In this document: positions 26,189 to 35,321 of the stretch, piece after piece
Layout of the letters: every line of letters starts with the position of its first letter
Numbering within the stretch: the first letter of the stretch is position 1
Translations under genes and position numbers: made by a program
Notes under the pieces: generated by a model
What the model was told of the DNA's origin: nothing
Databases searched by the model: none
Seen by the model: the letters and a program-made list of their open reading frames with translations, nothing else
DNA from: Clostridium gelidum
GTDB taxonomy: Bacteria; Bacillota; Clostridia; Clostridiales; Clostridiaceae
Direction of reading: 5' to 3'
Length of the DNA stretch: 64,000 nt
Assembly (NCBI RefSeq): GCF_019977655.1
Contig: NZ_AP024849.1
Location: forward strand, 2,885,001-2,949,000

Positions 26189-26728
26189 ATGAAAAAATTA
26201 TTAGTTGTTATAGATTATCAAAAGGATTTTGTGGATGGAGCATTAGGCTTTAAGAAGGCAGAAACTTTAGAAGAAGGAATTTATAATAAAGTCAAAAATT
26301 ATTTAGATAATGGAGATAAGGTTATATTCACTTATGATACTCACTATGAAAATTATTTAGAAAGTAGAGAAGGGAAAGGTTTGCCAGTTCCTCATTGTTA
26401 TATAAATACTGAAGGACATGAGCTTTATGGCAAATTAACTGAATTTGTAGCAGCGCCAAATACTTTTCATTATAATAAAGAAGCTTTTGGAATAGCTCCA
26501 AAGGATATGCTTAAATTAGCAGAAGATATAGGTACTGATATAGATGAAATAGAACTTGTTGGAGTTGTGACAAATATGTGTGTGATAAGTAATGTAGTTA
26601 CTTTTCAAGCTCAATATATAAATGCTAATTTGATTGTTGATGGAACTCTTTGTGCAAGCTTTGATGATAGTCTTCATGATAAGGCATTAGATGTAATTGA
26701 GGCGTTAAGTGTTAAGGTTGTAAGATAA
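26189..26728 (+). CDS. pncA: Nicotinamidase
   Basis: 179-aa isochorismatase-fold cysteine hydrolase. The triad Asp9 (VVIDYQKDF), Lys97 and Cys131 (VTNMCV) is complete, and the metal-site pattern Asp50-x-His52 with His69 is present, as in nicotinamidases. It would convert nicotinamide to nicotinate and ammonia. GGAGGG precedes the ATG. It sits between the PRPP-synthetase-like gene and the NAMPT gene, which is odd because PncA and NAMPT compete for nicotinamide. Other isochorismatase-like amidases cannot be excluded. Confidence 0.85.
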   Translation: MKKLLVVIDYQKDFVDGALGFKKAETLEEGIYNKVKNYLDNGDKVIFTYDTHYENYLESREGKGLPVPHCYINTEGHELYGKLTEFVAAPNTFHYNKEAFGIAPKDMLKLAEDIGTDIDEIELVGVVTNMCVISNVVTFQAQYINANLIVDGTLCASFDDSLHDKALDVIEALSVKVVR

Positions 26729-26752
26729 AAAAATAAGGGGGAAACTAGAGTA

Positions 26753-28216
26753 ATGATAAATCCAATATTATTAACAGATTTTTATAAAACAATACACCAT
26801 ATGTGTTATGCAGAGGGCATGACAAAGCTGGTAAGTTATTGGACACCTAGAATGTCTAGAAAAGAAGATATGAATAAGGTTGTTATGTTTGGACTTCAAT
26901 CTTTTATGAAGAAATATTTAATAGAATATTTTAATGAAAACTTCTTTAATGTTCCGAGTGATGAGATTATTAAAGAATACAAGAGAGTTATATCAAGAAC
27001 TCTTGGAGATATGGCAGCAGGCACAGATCATATAGAAAAGTTACATGATCTTGGGTACCTTCCTATACAAATTAAAGCAGTACCAGAAGGTTCAAGAGTA
27101 AATATCAAGACACCTATGATAGAAATTACTAATACTCATGATGACTTCGCTTGGCTTGTAAATTATTTAGAGACATTTATGAGTTGCAATATATGGCAAC
27201 CAATGACAAGTGCCACTATTGCATATAGATATAGAGAAATTATTGAAAAGTATTTTGATTTAACTGTTGAAAATGGTGATGTTGCAAAAGCTTGTGGAGA
27301 TTTTAGTATGAGGGGTTTTAGTTCAATTGAAAGTGCAGAGGTTAGTAGTGCAGGACATTTACTTTCTTTTACTGGAACTGCAACAATCTCATCAATACTT
27401 TATTTAGAAAAGTATTATAATTGCAATATTGAAAATGAAATTGTAGGACTTGGAACTCCATCAACTGAGCATAGTGTTATGTGTAGCTATGGCAGCGATG
27501 AACTTAAAGCTTACAAACGATTAATTAATGAAGTATTTCCAAGTGGATTATTAAGTATAGTCTCAGATACTTATGATTATTGGAACGTTATAACTAATAT
27601 GCTTCCATTATTAAAGGACGATATTTTAAATAGAGATGGGAAGATTGTAATAAGAGGGGATAGTGGTGATCCTATAAAGATAATTTGTGGAGATAGTGAG
27701 GCTCCAAAAGATTCTCCAGAATATAAGGGAACAGTTGAACTTCTTTGGGATATTTTTGGTGGTGAAGTTAATTCTAAAGGATATAAGGTGCTTAATTCTC
27801 ATATTGGAACAATTTATGGGGATAGCATAACTGTAGAAAGATGTGAAGAAATGTGCAGACAGCTAGCTGAAAAAGGGTTTGCAGTTAGTAATTGTACTTT
27901 TGGAATTGGATCATACACTTATCAATATAATACTCGAGATACTTTTGGCTTTGCATTAAAGGCTACTCATGCAGTAATAAATGGAGAAGAAAAGTTTATT
28001 TTTAAAGATCCAAAGACTGATACAGGGAACTTTAAGAAGTCTCAAAAGGGTATGTGTTATGTTTATAAGGATGGTGAGGATATTCTTTATAAAGATGAAC
28101 TTACACTTCAGGAACAAGAAGATTTTAAAGACAATTTATTAGAAATTGTTTTTAAGGATGGAAATTTACTTCGAGATTATTCATTAAAAGAAATTAGATA
28201 TAGATTACATGGTTAA
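26753..28216 (+). CDS. nadV: NAMPT-family phosphoribosyltransferase
   Basis: 487-aa member of the nicotinamide phosphoribosyltransferase family, which makes NMN from nicotinamide and PRPP. The catalytic His region (STEHSVM) and VIRGDSGDP (human Arg311-Asp313) are conserved, as are Phe184 and Arg187 (human Phe193, Arg196). At the place of human Asp219, which binds the amide nitrogen of nicotinamide, there is Ala210 (FTGTATIS), so base or donor specificity may differ. GGGGGAAA precedes the ATG. It ends the operon nrtR-prs-like-pncA-nadV. Confidence 0.9.
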   Translation: MINPILLTDFYKTIHHMCYAEGMTKLVSYWTPRMSRKEDMNKVVMFGLQSFMKKYLIEYFNENFFNVPSDEIIKEYKRVISRTLGDMAAGTDHIEKLHDLGYLPIQIKAVPEGSRVNIKTPMIEITNTHDDFAWLVNYLETFMSCNIWQPMTSATIAYRYREIIEKYFDLTVENGDVAKACGDFSMRGFSSIESAEVSSAGHLLSFTGTATISSILYLEKYYNCNIENEIVGLGTPSTEHSVMCSYGSDELKAYKRLINEVFPSGLLSIVSDTYDYWNVITNMLPLLKDDILNRDGKIVIRGDSGDPIKIICGDSEAPKDSPEYKGTVELLWDIFGGEVNSKGYKVLNSHIGTIYGDSITVERCEEMCRQLAEKGFAVSNCTFGIGSYTYQYNTRDTFGFALKATHAVINGEEKFIFKDPKTDTGNFKKSQKGMCYVYKDGEDILYKDELTLQEQEDFKDNLLEIVFKDGNLLRDYSLKEIRYRLHG

Positions 28217-28319
28217 AATTATATTAGAGATTCTTATATGTAAGTTATATGAAAATATGTAAAGAACACAATAGTAAATTATTGTACAAAAAACAATTCT
28301 ACTAAAAGGGGATTTATCA

Positions 28320-29066
28320 ATGTTGATAAGTAAAATTTCTTTTACTTTCAAGAAAGCACCTTTTCCAGCGATAATGACAGTAATTTATTTTGTGTTATTT
28401 GCGGGAGTGTATTGGTTGATGACTGTGACAGCAATTGAACCACATTATTTTAAAGGGCTGATATTTGCAGTTCCGTTTGTTTGCTTTGGAATAACTACAT
28501 TTTTCACTGTAATAGGAAAATTAAAAATCGTTACATCATCAGTAATAACGGGCTGTTTGATTTTTATTTTAGGTTTTGCAATGTTCTGTATGTTTATTTA
28601 TATGGCTATTATTGAATCAACAACTGTAACTACGGATATAGGTAAATATGAAAGAGTTTTAAAATTGACTGGTTATCCGAATAACCAATTAATAAAATAT
28701 TTTCCTGATAAAATTCCTGTCAGTACAAAAAATGTTGTATTTAGTTATTGTCCTGCTTTTTTGCAGGGTGGTGAGAATTTTAATTTAAAATTTGAAACTG
28801 ATTCAGATTCCATTAATAATTATAGTGATGAATTTTCAAAGAAAGCAAAGTGGATAGGAAAATGGAGTGACAACAAAACTGAAAATAACGGAATAATGAT
28901 AGGTACATTTGGTATGATAGATTATGGTGTTCTGCCAGAAGATTTTACAATGTATCTGTTTGACAGCAAACCCTATCACCCTAACGATTGGAACCATGGT
29001 TTTTTAAGTGTTTTTGCGGTTAGTAAACAAAGAAATGAGATAATATTTCATTCAGAACAGTGGTAA
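28320..29066 (+). CDS. Membrane protein of unknown function
   Basis: 248 aa. Three hydrophobic segments (about 15-36, 43-64 and 74-96) are followed by a polar C-terminal domain of about 150 residues that probably lies outside the membrane. I do not recognise a family. AAGGGG precedes the ATG. It stands 100 nt after the NAMPT gene and could be co-transcribed, but no terminator or promoter was resolved between them. Confidence 0.7.
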   Translation: MLISKISFTFKKAPFPAIMTVIYFVLFAGVYWLMTVTAIEPHYFKGLIFAVPFVCFGITTFFTVIGKLKIVTSSVITGCLIFILGFAMFCMFIYMAIIESTTVTTDIGKYERVLKLTGYPNNQLIKYFPDKIPVSTKNVVFSYCPAFLQGGENFNLKFETDSDSINNYSDEFSKKAKWIGKWSDNKTENNGIMIGTFGMIDYGVLPEDFTMYLFDSKPYHPNDWNHGFLSVFAVSKQRNEIIFHSEQW

Positions 29067-29210
29067 TTAGCACTTAATTATTAGCTATAACCTATAATGC
29101 ATAATCTTCTTCAAGGAGGTAGCAATTAGGTTTTGGAGTTTCTACAACTTTGTAAGTAAGGACGAAGTAATGATTATTTATATAAAATGCACGATGGAGG
29201 AATGTAACTG

Positions 29211-29924
29211 ATGAATACTATAAAAATTCCAAAGCATATTGCAATTATGATGGATGGAAATGGACGTTGGGCAAAAAGAAAATTTATGCCCAGAACGTTT
29301 GGACATATACAAGGTGGGAAAACATTAGAAGCTATATGTAAAAATGCATATGATTTAGGCGTAGAATATTTGACAATCTATGCTTTTTCAACAGAAAATT
29401 GGAGTCGTCCGAAAGATGAAGTTGAGGGATTGATGAAATTATTGAAAGAATACTTGAATAGGAGTATTGAAACATCAATAAAAAATAATATGAGAGTAAA
29501 GATAATAGGCAATATAAAAAAACTGGATAATGAATTTCAAAGTTCAATAATTAACTTAGAGAAGGCAACAACAAATTGTACAGGACTAAAATTTCAACTT
29601 GCATTAAATTATGGTGGGAAAGATGAAATCATACGTACGACCCAAAAGATAGCCTTAGAATGTTTAAATAACAAGTTAGATGCTTCAGCAATTAACGAAG
29701 ATTTGTTTGCTTCACATATGGATACAAGTGATATTCCTGATCCGGACTTATTTATTAGAACAGGCGGAGAAAAAAGATTGTCTAATTTTCTACTTTGGGA
29801 AATGGCCTATACAGAATTATATTTCACTGATGTATTATGGCCAGATTTTAAAAAGGATGATTTGAAAAAAGCAATTTATGATTTTTCTAAAAGAGATAGA
29901 AGATATGGAAATGTAATTGAGTAA
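29211..29924 (+). CDS. uppS: Isoprenyl transferase (UppS family)
   Basis: 237-aa cis-prenyltransferase making long-chain isoprenyl diphosphates from farnesyl or shorter primers and IPP. MDGNGRWAKRK carries the catalytic Asp and IRTGGEKRLSNFLLW the IPP-binding site. The length is slightly below the usual 245-255 aa. It is isolated from the cdsA/frr cluster where the housekeeping uppS normally lies, so it may be a second copy with a special product. GGAGG precedes the ATG. Confidence 0.9.
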   Translation: MNTIKIPKHIAIMMDGNGRWAKRKFMPRTFGHIQGGKTLEAICKNAYDLGVEYLTIYAFSTENWSRPKDEVEGLMKLLKEYLNRSIETSIKNNMRVKIIGNIKKLDNEFQSSIINLEKATTNCTGLKFQLALNYGGKDEIIRTTQKIALECLNNKLDASAINEDLFASHMDTSDIPDPDLFIRTGGEKRLSNFLLWEMAYTELYFTDVLWPDFKKDDLKKAIYDFSKRDRRYGNVIE

Positions 29925-30089
29925 TTTAGTGAGCAAAATAACAAGTTTATTAAACTATAAATTTCTGCATAATCTTCTTAAATTGAGTATTAATTATAAA
30001 AAATTTAATTATGTAGTCTATATATAAAACAAGCAAAGTCAAATTGTTTAACATATGCTACACGAGATATAAGAAGGAAGTGATATAAA

Positions 30090-30923
30090 ATGAAGAAAAA
30101 TTTAAGAATGGAAGCAGCTCAATATACATTAAAGTATTTAAAAGAGGGCTACTATATTATAGACGAAAAAAGAATAAATATTTCAGCAACTCATAAAAAA
30201 TCAGTAGAAGAAAGTATTCTTGTATCTCCAGAAGACGGAGATGTGTTGGTAGAAAAATATAAAGGATCTACAGATAATAAATGGGCTAATATTAAAGTAT
30301 TAAATGTACCTACAGTAAAAGCTGTATTAGATTTGAATTTTGAAAATTTAAAAGATATAGGAGTTTTAAATTTTGCAAGTGCTAAAAATCCAGGTGGAGG
30401 ATTTTTAAATGGAGCTTTAGCTCAAGAAGAAAGCATTGCAGTAGGTAGTGGTCTTTATGATACACAACTTAAAAATGAAAAGTATTATCTAGAAAATAGA
30501 GATTGTAAAACTATGATGTATACCGATTATATGATTTATTCTCCAGATGTTGTGTTTATAAGAGATGAAGGACTAAATCTATTAGAAAATCCTGTTACAG
30601 CAAGTATAATAACAGCACCAGCAGTTAATTATGGGCAAGTATTATTAAAAAAGGAAGATTCGGTATTAGCACAAAAATTAATGAAGATAAGGATGCGAAA
30701 GGTTTTAGCACTCTTTGCTCATAAGAAAAATAAGAATATTATTTTAGGTGCTTATGGTTGTGGTGTATTTAGAAATGATCCTAATACTGTAGCTAAGTAC
30801 TGGAAGGAACTCTTATATGATGAGAACTATATTAGTTACTTTGAAAATGTAATATTTGCAGTTTTTGATAATTCTAAAAATCAGGATTGTATAAAAGTAT
30901 TTGAAAAATTATTTACAAAATAA
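30090..30923 (+). CDS. PARG-like poly(ADP-ribose) glycohydrolase (TIGR02452 family)
   Basis: 277 aa with the macrodomain-type PARG signature: GGG at 102-104 and QEE at 112-114 within PGGGFLNGALAQEES, the GGG-x(6-8)-QEE loop of bacterial and eukaryotic PARGs. ILGAYGCGVFRNDP is the second macrodomain loop. Such enzymes release ADP-ribose from modified proteins or polymers. AAGGAAGTG lies before the ATG. It lies 1.9 kb after the NAD salvage operon, so released ADP-ribose could be both a signal for the Nudix regulator and a substrate for recycling; that link is inference. Confidence 0.85.
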   Translation: MKKNLRMEAAQYTLKYLKEGYYIIDEKRINISATHKKSVEESILVSPEDGDVLVEKYKGSTDNKWANIKVLNVPTVKAVLDLNFENLKDIGVLNFASAKNPGGGFLNGALAQEESIAVGSGLYDTQLKNEKYYLENRDCKTMMYTDYMIYSPDVVFIRDEGLNLLENPVTASIITAPAVNYGQVLLKKEDSVLAQKLMKIRMRKVLALFAHKKNKNIILGAYGCGVFRNDPNTVAKYWKELLYDENYISYFENVIFAVFDNSKNQDCIKVFEKLFTK

Positions 30924-30941
30924 TTGTGATTATTCAAGGCA

Positions 30942-30971
30942 TTGTAAAATAATGTACTTTTGTGGTATAAT
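30942..30971 (+). promoter_or_regulatory. Promoter upstream of the zinc-ribbon gene
   Basis: TTGTAA, an 18-nt spacer and TATAAT form a plausible SigA-type promoter with a leader of about 30 nt to the ATG at 31005. Confidence 0.5.
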
Positions 30972-31004
30972 TGGGATAGTTTTATTACAGGGGGATACAT
31001 ATAA

Positions 31005-31229
31005 ATGAGTAACGTAATTGTTGGCTGTCCTAAATGTGGAAGTCAAAATGTTAGAGTTGTAAGTGATGTAACTGGTTCTACAAAAGGTTTTGGTGCTGGA
31101 AAAGGTTGCTTGGGTTATATATGCTTTGGGCCTATAGGCTTGTTGTGTGGATTACTTGGAATGGGAGAAGGCAGAACTAAGACAACAACATATAGAGTGT
31201 GTGGCAATTGTGGCGCAAGATTTAAATAA
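31005..31229 (+). CDS. Small zinc-ribbon protein with glycine-rich centre
   Basis: 74 aa. CPKCG near the N-terminus and CGNCG near the C-terminus form a four-Cys zinc ribbon, separated by a Gly-rich hydrophobic segment (about 25-50) that could be a short membrane hairpin. I know the pattern but no function. AGGGGG precedes the ATG. The downstream DUF2085 frame starts near or inside its end, suggesting translational coupling. Confidence 0.75.
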   Translation: MSNVIVGCPKCGSQNVRVVSDVTGSTKGFGAGKGCLGYICFGPIGLLCGLLGMGEGRTKTTTYRVCGNCGARFK

Positions 31230-31266
31230 CACAATTGATAAAAAAACAAAAATATGGATTCTTCTT

Positions 31267-31587
31267 ATGAGAATTGGATCATTCAGTTGTCATCAAATGT
31301 ATGAACGAAGTTTTACTTTTAGAGGATACCAGTTCCCAGTATGTGCAAGATGTACGGGAATTTTTATAGGACACATAATTGCTATATTTTTATGTATTAT
31401 GAAAGTTAGAATTAGTTCAAAGATATGTGTATTATTAATTTTGATAATGGCATGTGATGGATTTTTACAGCTATTTAAAATTAAAGAATCTACGAATATT
31501 AGAAGATTAATAACTGGAATTTTAGCTGGTGCAGGCTGTATTTTTATTTTAGTAAACCTAGCTTCATATTTTTTGAAGCATCTATGA
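31267..31587 (+). CDS. DUF2085 membrane protein
   Basis: About 106 aa. SFSCHQMYERSFTF followed by PVCARCTGIFIG is the DUF2085 signature, with conserved Cys and His that may bind metal. Three or so hydrophobic segments follow. The start is uncertain: ATG 31267 is the first in-frame ATG after the zinc-ribbon gene but has no ribosome site, while GTG codons at 31201 and 31210 overlap that gene. Function unknown. Confidence 0.75.
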   Translation: MRIGSFSCHQMYERSFTFRGYQFPVCARCTGIFIGHIIAIFLCIMKVRISSKICVLLILIMACDGFLQLFKIKESTNIRRLITGILAGAGCIFILVNLASYFLKHL

Positions 31588-31599
31588 TTATAGATGCTT
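31576..31599 (+). terminator. Hairpin at the end of the DUF2085 gene
   Basis: AAGCATCTAT pairs perfectly with ATAGATGCTT across a GATT loop and overlaps the stop codon. The following sequence is T-poor, so termination may be weak. Confidence 0.45.
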
Positions 31600-31698
31600 T
31601 AAAAATTTATAAGATATGAAGGCAATAAATAATTATAGATAATGTACTTTAATATTTCCTACTTCAGGCTTTTTATGTGAAATATTATTTCTGCTGGA

Positions 31699-32571
31699 TT
31701 AACGATAAATACTGTGAATATCATGAATGAAAAATATCCCAAGACCCAAAAATATTATTAACCCAAAGAAAATTAGAGAAAAAATAATCTTCGTGCTTGT
31801 ACTTGTATTGTAATAATTAGTATTAGGGTTTTTCCACTGTTTATATGCTTGTATACATCCGAAAATTAAAAATAATATTAATATTGGGTTAAAGAATTTA
31901 AATGAAACAATAACAAGTATAGGTATGCCTATAAACCATATTTTTGGAGATATGGCTGTGACAATACGTCCTCCATCTAGTGGATGTATTGGAATTAAAT
32001 TAAATAAATTAATCATAAATCCAGAGTAAGCAAGTGCAAGGAATAATTGATTGCTCGTTAATACATAGAATAGAACACAAGCTAAGGCTGCAAAACTCCC
32101 CAAAACAGGACCTCCTGCTGCTATTTTTGCTTCTGTGACTGCATTGTCAGGTTCATCTTTCATACTGATGAAAGCACCTACAAAAGGAATAAAAACTGGA
32201 CCTGAAACATCGACATTTACCTTTTTTGCTGCAATATAGTGACCCATTTCGTGAGCAAATATAAGCAATACAAAACCTAAGCCATAAGCCCATCCAAACA
32301 TTTGGGAATAAACAAAAATCATAAATAACATAGAACCTAAAGTGGATGCGAATTTGCCCAGTTTAAGTATTATTAACAAAAATTTGAGCTTTCCAAGAAT
32401 AAAAAGTAATATGAATTTAAACTTTGCCAAAATAGCTACAATTACTGCTAATATAGCCCATATTCCCTTTTTCTCTTTTACATTATTAACTAAGGATTTT
32501 GAAACATCAGGGTTTTCAGTAAACTTAATTTCTAATTCTTCAATTTTTTCTTTATCGGTGTTGTTTTCCAT
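31699..32571 (-). CDS. Site-2 protease family (M50) membrane peptidase
   Basis: 290 aa. The zinc motif FAHEMGHY gives His107-Glu108-xx-His111 within a membrane helix, and PIHPLDGGRI provides the third ligand Asp. Five or six hydrophobic segments surround them, with a basic N-terminal region rich in short hydrophobic stretches. These intramembrane proteases release transcription factors or clear signal peptides; the client here is unknown. AGAGAGGA lies upstream on the minus strand. Confidence 0.88.
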   Translation of the reverse strand: MENNTDKEKIEELEIKFTENPDVSKSLVNNVKEKKGIWAILAVIVAILAKFKFILLFILGKLKFLLIILKLGKFASTLGSMLFMIFVYSQMFGWAYGLGFVLLIFAHEMGHYIAAKKVNVDVSGPVFIPFVGAFISMKDEPDNAVTEAKIAAGGPVLGSFAALACVLFYVLTSNQLFLALAYSGFMINLFNLIPIHPLDGGRIVTAISPKIWFIGIPILVIVSFKFFNPILILFLIFGCIQAYKQWKNPNTNYYNTSTSTKIIFSLIFFGLIIFLGLGIFFIHDIHSIYR

Positions 32572-32887
32572 AACTAAACGATCCTCTCTTAACTCATATT
32601 ACTAAATTGTTGTTTTTTCAATAAGTTTAACTTAATGAAATTATACAGTTTATTGTTATTCATTACAATATATATACTATGTTATAGTTTTTTTTGATCT
32701 TAGAAAAAAGTAAGAACAAGATGGATTTATATATAATTGTGTATACAGTGTTTTAAAATTCGCAAGTAATTGAAATTTATTGCATTATTTATCTTTAAAA
32801 TATGATACAATAATAGCAATAATAACTATTGTTTGACAATCCATAGTATTTAGAATAGTTTTATTGATTATTAAGGGGGCGTTTATA
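32572..32887. other. Divergent intergenic region
   Basis: 316 nt between the M50 gene (-) and the ferric-reductase-like gene (+). It holds AT-rich promoter sequence, including a TTGACA at 32833 and a short inverted repeat ACAATA/TATTGT at 32807-32832. I see no gene or named regulatory element. Confidence 0.4.
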
Positions 32888-34153
32888 ATGAAAAAGAAAT
32901 CAGGAATTTTAATTATTTTATTAAGTATCGTAATAACTTGGATAGTATGGCTATTTGTTAAACCAACACGATATATCTCCACTATGACTGGATATTCTCA
33001 ATTATTAGCTTCACTTGCATTGGTAGCTTTTGCATTTGTAAATTTTATTTCTACTAGGCATAAAAGTTTAGATTATTTATTTGATGGGTTAGATAAGTCA
33101 TATATCTATCATAAATATTTAAGTATTTCAGCACTTATTTTAGTTTTTAGTCACAACATAACAATAGGTATTGGTAAAGACATAGAAAGGGCTGCAGGTA
33201 TAAGAGGAACTAAAGATCCTTATGCTATGTTTGGGTCTTTTAGTATGTTTTTATTTGTACTTTTTATAATTATTGCAATTTTAGGAAAAAAATTAAATTA
33301 CGAAAGATGGAAAGTTATTCACAAATTTATGTTTATTCCATATGCTTTTGGTCTTTATCACTATTATGGAAGTGCAACTTATCCAGTCTTTTCTATGGCA
33401 CCTTATAGCATATGGTTAGATATAATAAATTGCTTAGGGATTATTTCTGTTATTTATAGTATATTCTTTTATGAAAAAATATCTTTTAAATATAAGTTTA
33501 AAGTAAAAAGATTAGAAACAGTAGCAACTGGTACTTTAGAGATTACAGGAAGTGCATTAGGGTCAGATATGGAATTTAAACCTGGTCAATTTGCATTTTT
33601 AAAAACATTAGATAAAGGCAATAAATTTGTATCTCATCCATTTACTATTAGTGAAGCACCTAAAAAAGGAGAAATACAATTTACAATTAAGAGTTTAGGA
33701 GATCACACAAAAGCTTTATTTGATACGCTTAAGGTTGGCGATGAATTTGCAGTATCAGGACCTCACGGGACATTTAATTATAAAACAGGAATGAAAAATC
33801 AAATATGGATTGCAGGTGGAATAGGAGTAACACCACTTCGAAGTTTTGCTCAAGATAATGTAAAAAAAGACTTTTCAGTTGATTTTTTCTATGCTTATAA
33901 TAATGCAGAAGAAGGGGCTTATGCAGATGAATTACAATCTTTAAGTAGTGATAATTTAAGAGTACATTTATTCAACTCAAAAGAAAAAGGATTTTTAAAT
34001 GTAGATGAAATATGTAAGGATGTAAATACAAAAGAAAAAATTGACGTTTACTTTTGTGGACCAAAACCAATGAGGGCTAGTTTAATGAAACAATTTAAAA
34101 ATAGTAACCTCAATGTTGCAAACTTTCATTATGAACAATTTCAATTTAAATAA
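32888..34153 (+). CDS. Ferric-reductase-like transmembrane flavoprotein
   Basis: 421 aa. An N-terminal ferric-reductase transmembrane domain of about six helices has His pairs (YHKYLSISALILVFSHN and IHKFMFIPYAFGLYHYY) that could hold heme. A ferredoxin-reductase module follows: an FAD-binding barrel (SHPFTISEAP) and an NAD(P) domain (IAGGIGVTPLRS, CGPKPM). It likely moves electrons from NAD(P)H across the membrane to metal or oxygen. AAGGGGG lies 7 nt before ATG 32888; the frame from a TTG at 32864 is less likely. Confidence 0.85.
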   Translation: MKKKSGILIILLSIVITWIVWLFVKPTRYISTMTGYSQLLASLALVAFAFVNFISTRHKSLDYLFDGLDKSYIYHKYLSISALILVFSHNITIGIGKDIERAAGIRGTKDPYAMFGSFSMFLFVLFIIIAILGKKLNYERWKVIHKFMFIPYAFGLYHYYGSATYPVFSMAPYSIWLDIINCLGIISVIYSIFFYEKISFKYKFKVKRLETVATGTLEITGSALGSDMEFKPGQFAFLKTLDKGNKFVSHPFTISEAPKKGEIQFTIKSLGDHTKALFDTLKVGDEFAVSGPHGTFNYKTGMKNQIWIAGGIGVTPLRSFAQDNVKKDFSVDFFYAYNNAEEGAYADELQSLSSDNLRVHLFNSKEKGFLNVDEICKDVNTKEKIDVYFCGPKPMRASLMKQFKNSNLNVANFHYEQFQFK

Positions 34154-34272
34154 ACAATAAATAACTATTAGGGTATTATTTCTCTTCGAGGTTTAAAAAT
34201 AAATTATATGAATTTTATAGTAAAGTAGGGTATAATATATACAAATAAATACAGCAAAGTGAGGATTAATAT

Positions 34273-35037
34273 ATGAATAAAAATAAAAAGAATACTTTAA
34301 TAGGCGCAGGAACTCTATTTGCTGGTCTAGCAGTTTTAGGTGGTACTGTATTAAATAGAAAATTACGAAAGAATAAGCAAGTACAAGAAACTCTGAAAAA
34401 TAAGACCTATGAAACAGGAAGTATAAGAAAATTTGGTACTTTATATTTAAATGGTGGAAAACAGAAATGCCCAACAGATATAATTAACTATGATGATATT
34501 TGCGAATATATGGGAGAAAAAATAGAAATAAAAGATAGTGACAAGATGGCTGAAAACAATCTATTTTGGGTGGAAATTAATGATGATAATAAGAAATTTT
34601 TGATTTGCGATAGAAATATTTTAAAAGGAATTTCATGGGATGAATTAAATAATCAAAATTTAGTATTTGGTAAAGTGGTTATTATAGATGGACAAAAATA
34701 TATCCTAAGACTTCTTAAAGGTGGAGATAAAAAGAAGGATGATGTAGATAATGAGTGGAATAGATATATAGTTAATGAAGATAACATTCTAGGACTTCCT
34801 TTATCATCTGAATCTGATAAAAGTGATAAAATTAGCAGCAATGGTTTAGATAAACTAAATGGAGAAAATAATAGCTTATGGCATTGGGTTAATATTTGCA
34901 GTCTTACACAAAATATAAAGCGTGAGAAATCATGTATAATAAGAGGTTTTTATTCTAACACTTATCTTAATGATGTAAAAAAAGAAGTAAGCTACAAAAC
35001 AGTAGGATATAGACCAGTATTAGAAGCAATTGATTAA
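34273..35037 (+). CDS. Membrane-anchored protein of unknown function
   Basis: 254 aa. One hydrophobic N-terminal helix (about 8-27) is followed by a basic stretch and a polar domain. The C-terminal part (NEWNRYIVNED to YRPVLEAID) resembles a domain common in clostridial and phage proteins ending in GFRPVLE; I do not know its function. GAGGA precedes the ATG, and a good terminator follows. Confidence 0.7.
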   Translation: MNKNKKNTLIGAGTLFAGLAVLGGTVLNRKLRKNKQVQETLKNKTYETGSIRKFGTLYLNGGKQKCPTDIINYDDICEYMGEKIEIKDSDKMAENNLFWVEINDDNKKFLICDRNILKGISWDELNNQNLVFGKVVIIDGQKYILRLLKGGDKKKDDVDNEWNRYIVNEDNILGLPLSSESDKSDKISSNGLDKLNGENNSLWHWVNICSLTQNIKREKSCIIRGFYSNTYLNDVKKEVSYKTVGYRPVLEAID

Positions 35038-35097
35038 TAAAAGAAAAATAGATACAATTTAAACTTTAATATAATTAAGGTTTGATAAAACAAAAAA

Positions 35098-35138
35098 AGA
35101 AGGTATAGTTGCAATTTTAGCAAGTATACCTTCTTTTT
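35098..35138 (+). terminator. Terminator of the 34273 gene
   Basis: AGAAGGTATA pairs perfectly with TATACCTTCT across a 17-nt loop, followed by TTTT. Confidence 0.85.
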
Positions 35139-35248
35139 GGCATTAGCTATTTTTGATAAGCCTCAATAAATTATAAAAAAGTTAATATTAATATTTGAAA
35201 CATAAAAAGAACTAGAAGAAAGAAATGATTGGGATAAATAATAACAAT

Positions 35249-35268
35249 ATGTCGAAATATATCGACAA
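35249..35268. promoter_or_regulatory. Opposed Spo0A-box-like sites
   Basis: TGTCGAA on the plus strand matches the core Spo0A box, and 6 nt further TCGACAAA reads TTTGTCGA on the other strand, again close to the TTGTCGAA consensus. The pair lies about 55-70 nt upstream of the small Cys-rich ORF. Binding is inferred from the motif only. Confidence 0.55.
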
Positions 35269-35321
35269 ATAGCATGGTAATATGTTATAGTATTTATATA
35301 TAGAAACAGAGGAGGAAAAAA

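Noticed and set aside
24315..28216. Phage origin for the NAD module
   Set aside because: No phage genes, integrase or attachment sites flank it; composition looks like that of its neighbours.
29167..29211. 13-codon ORF just before uppS
   Set aside because: Although its stop overlaps the uppS start, it has no clear site and no recognisable peptide.
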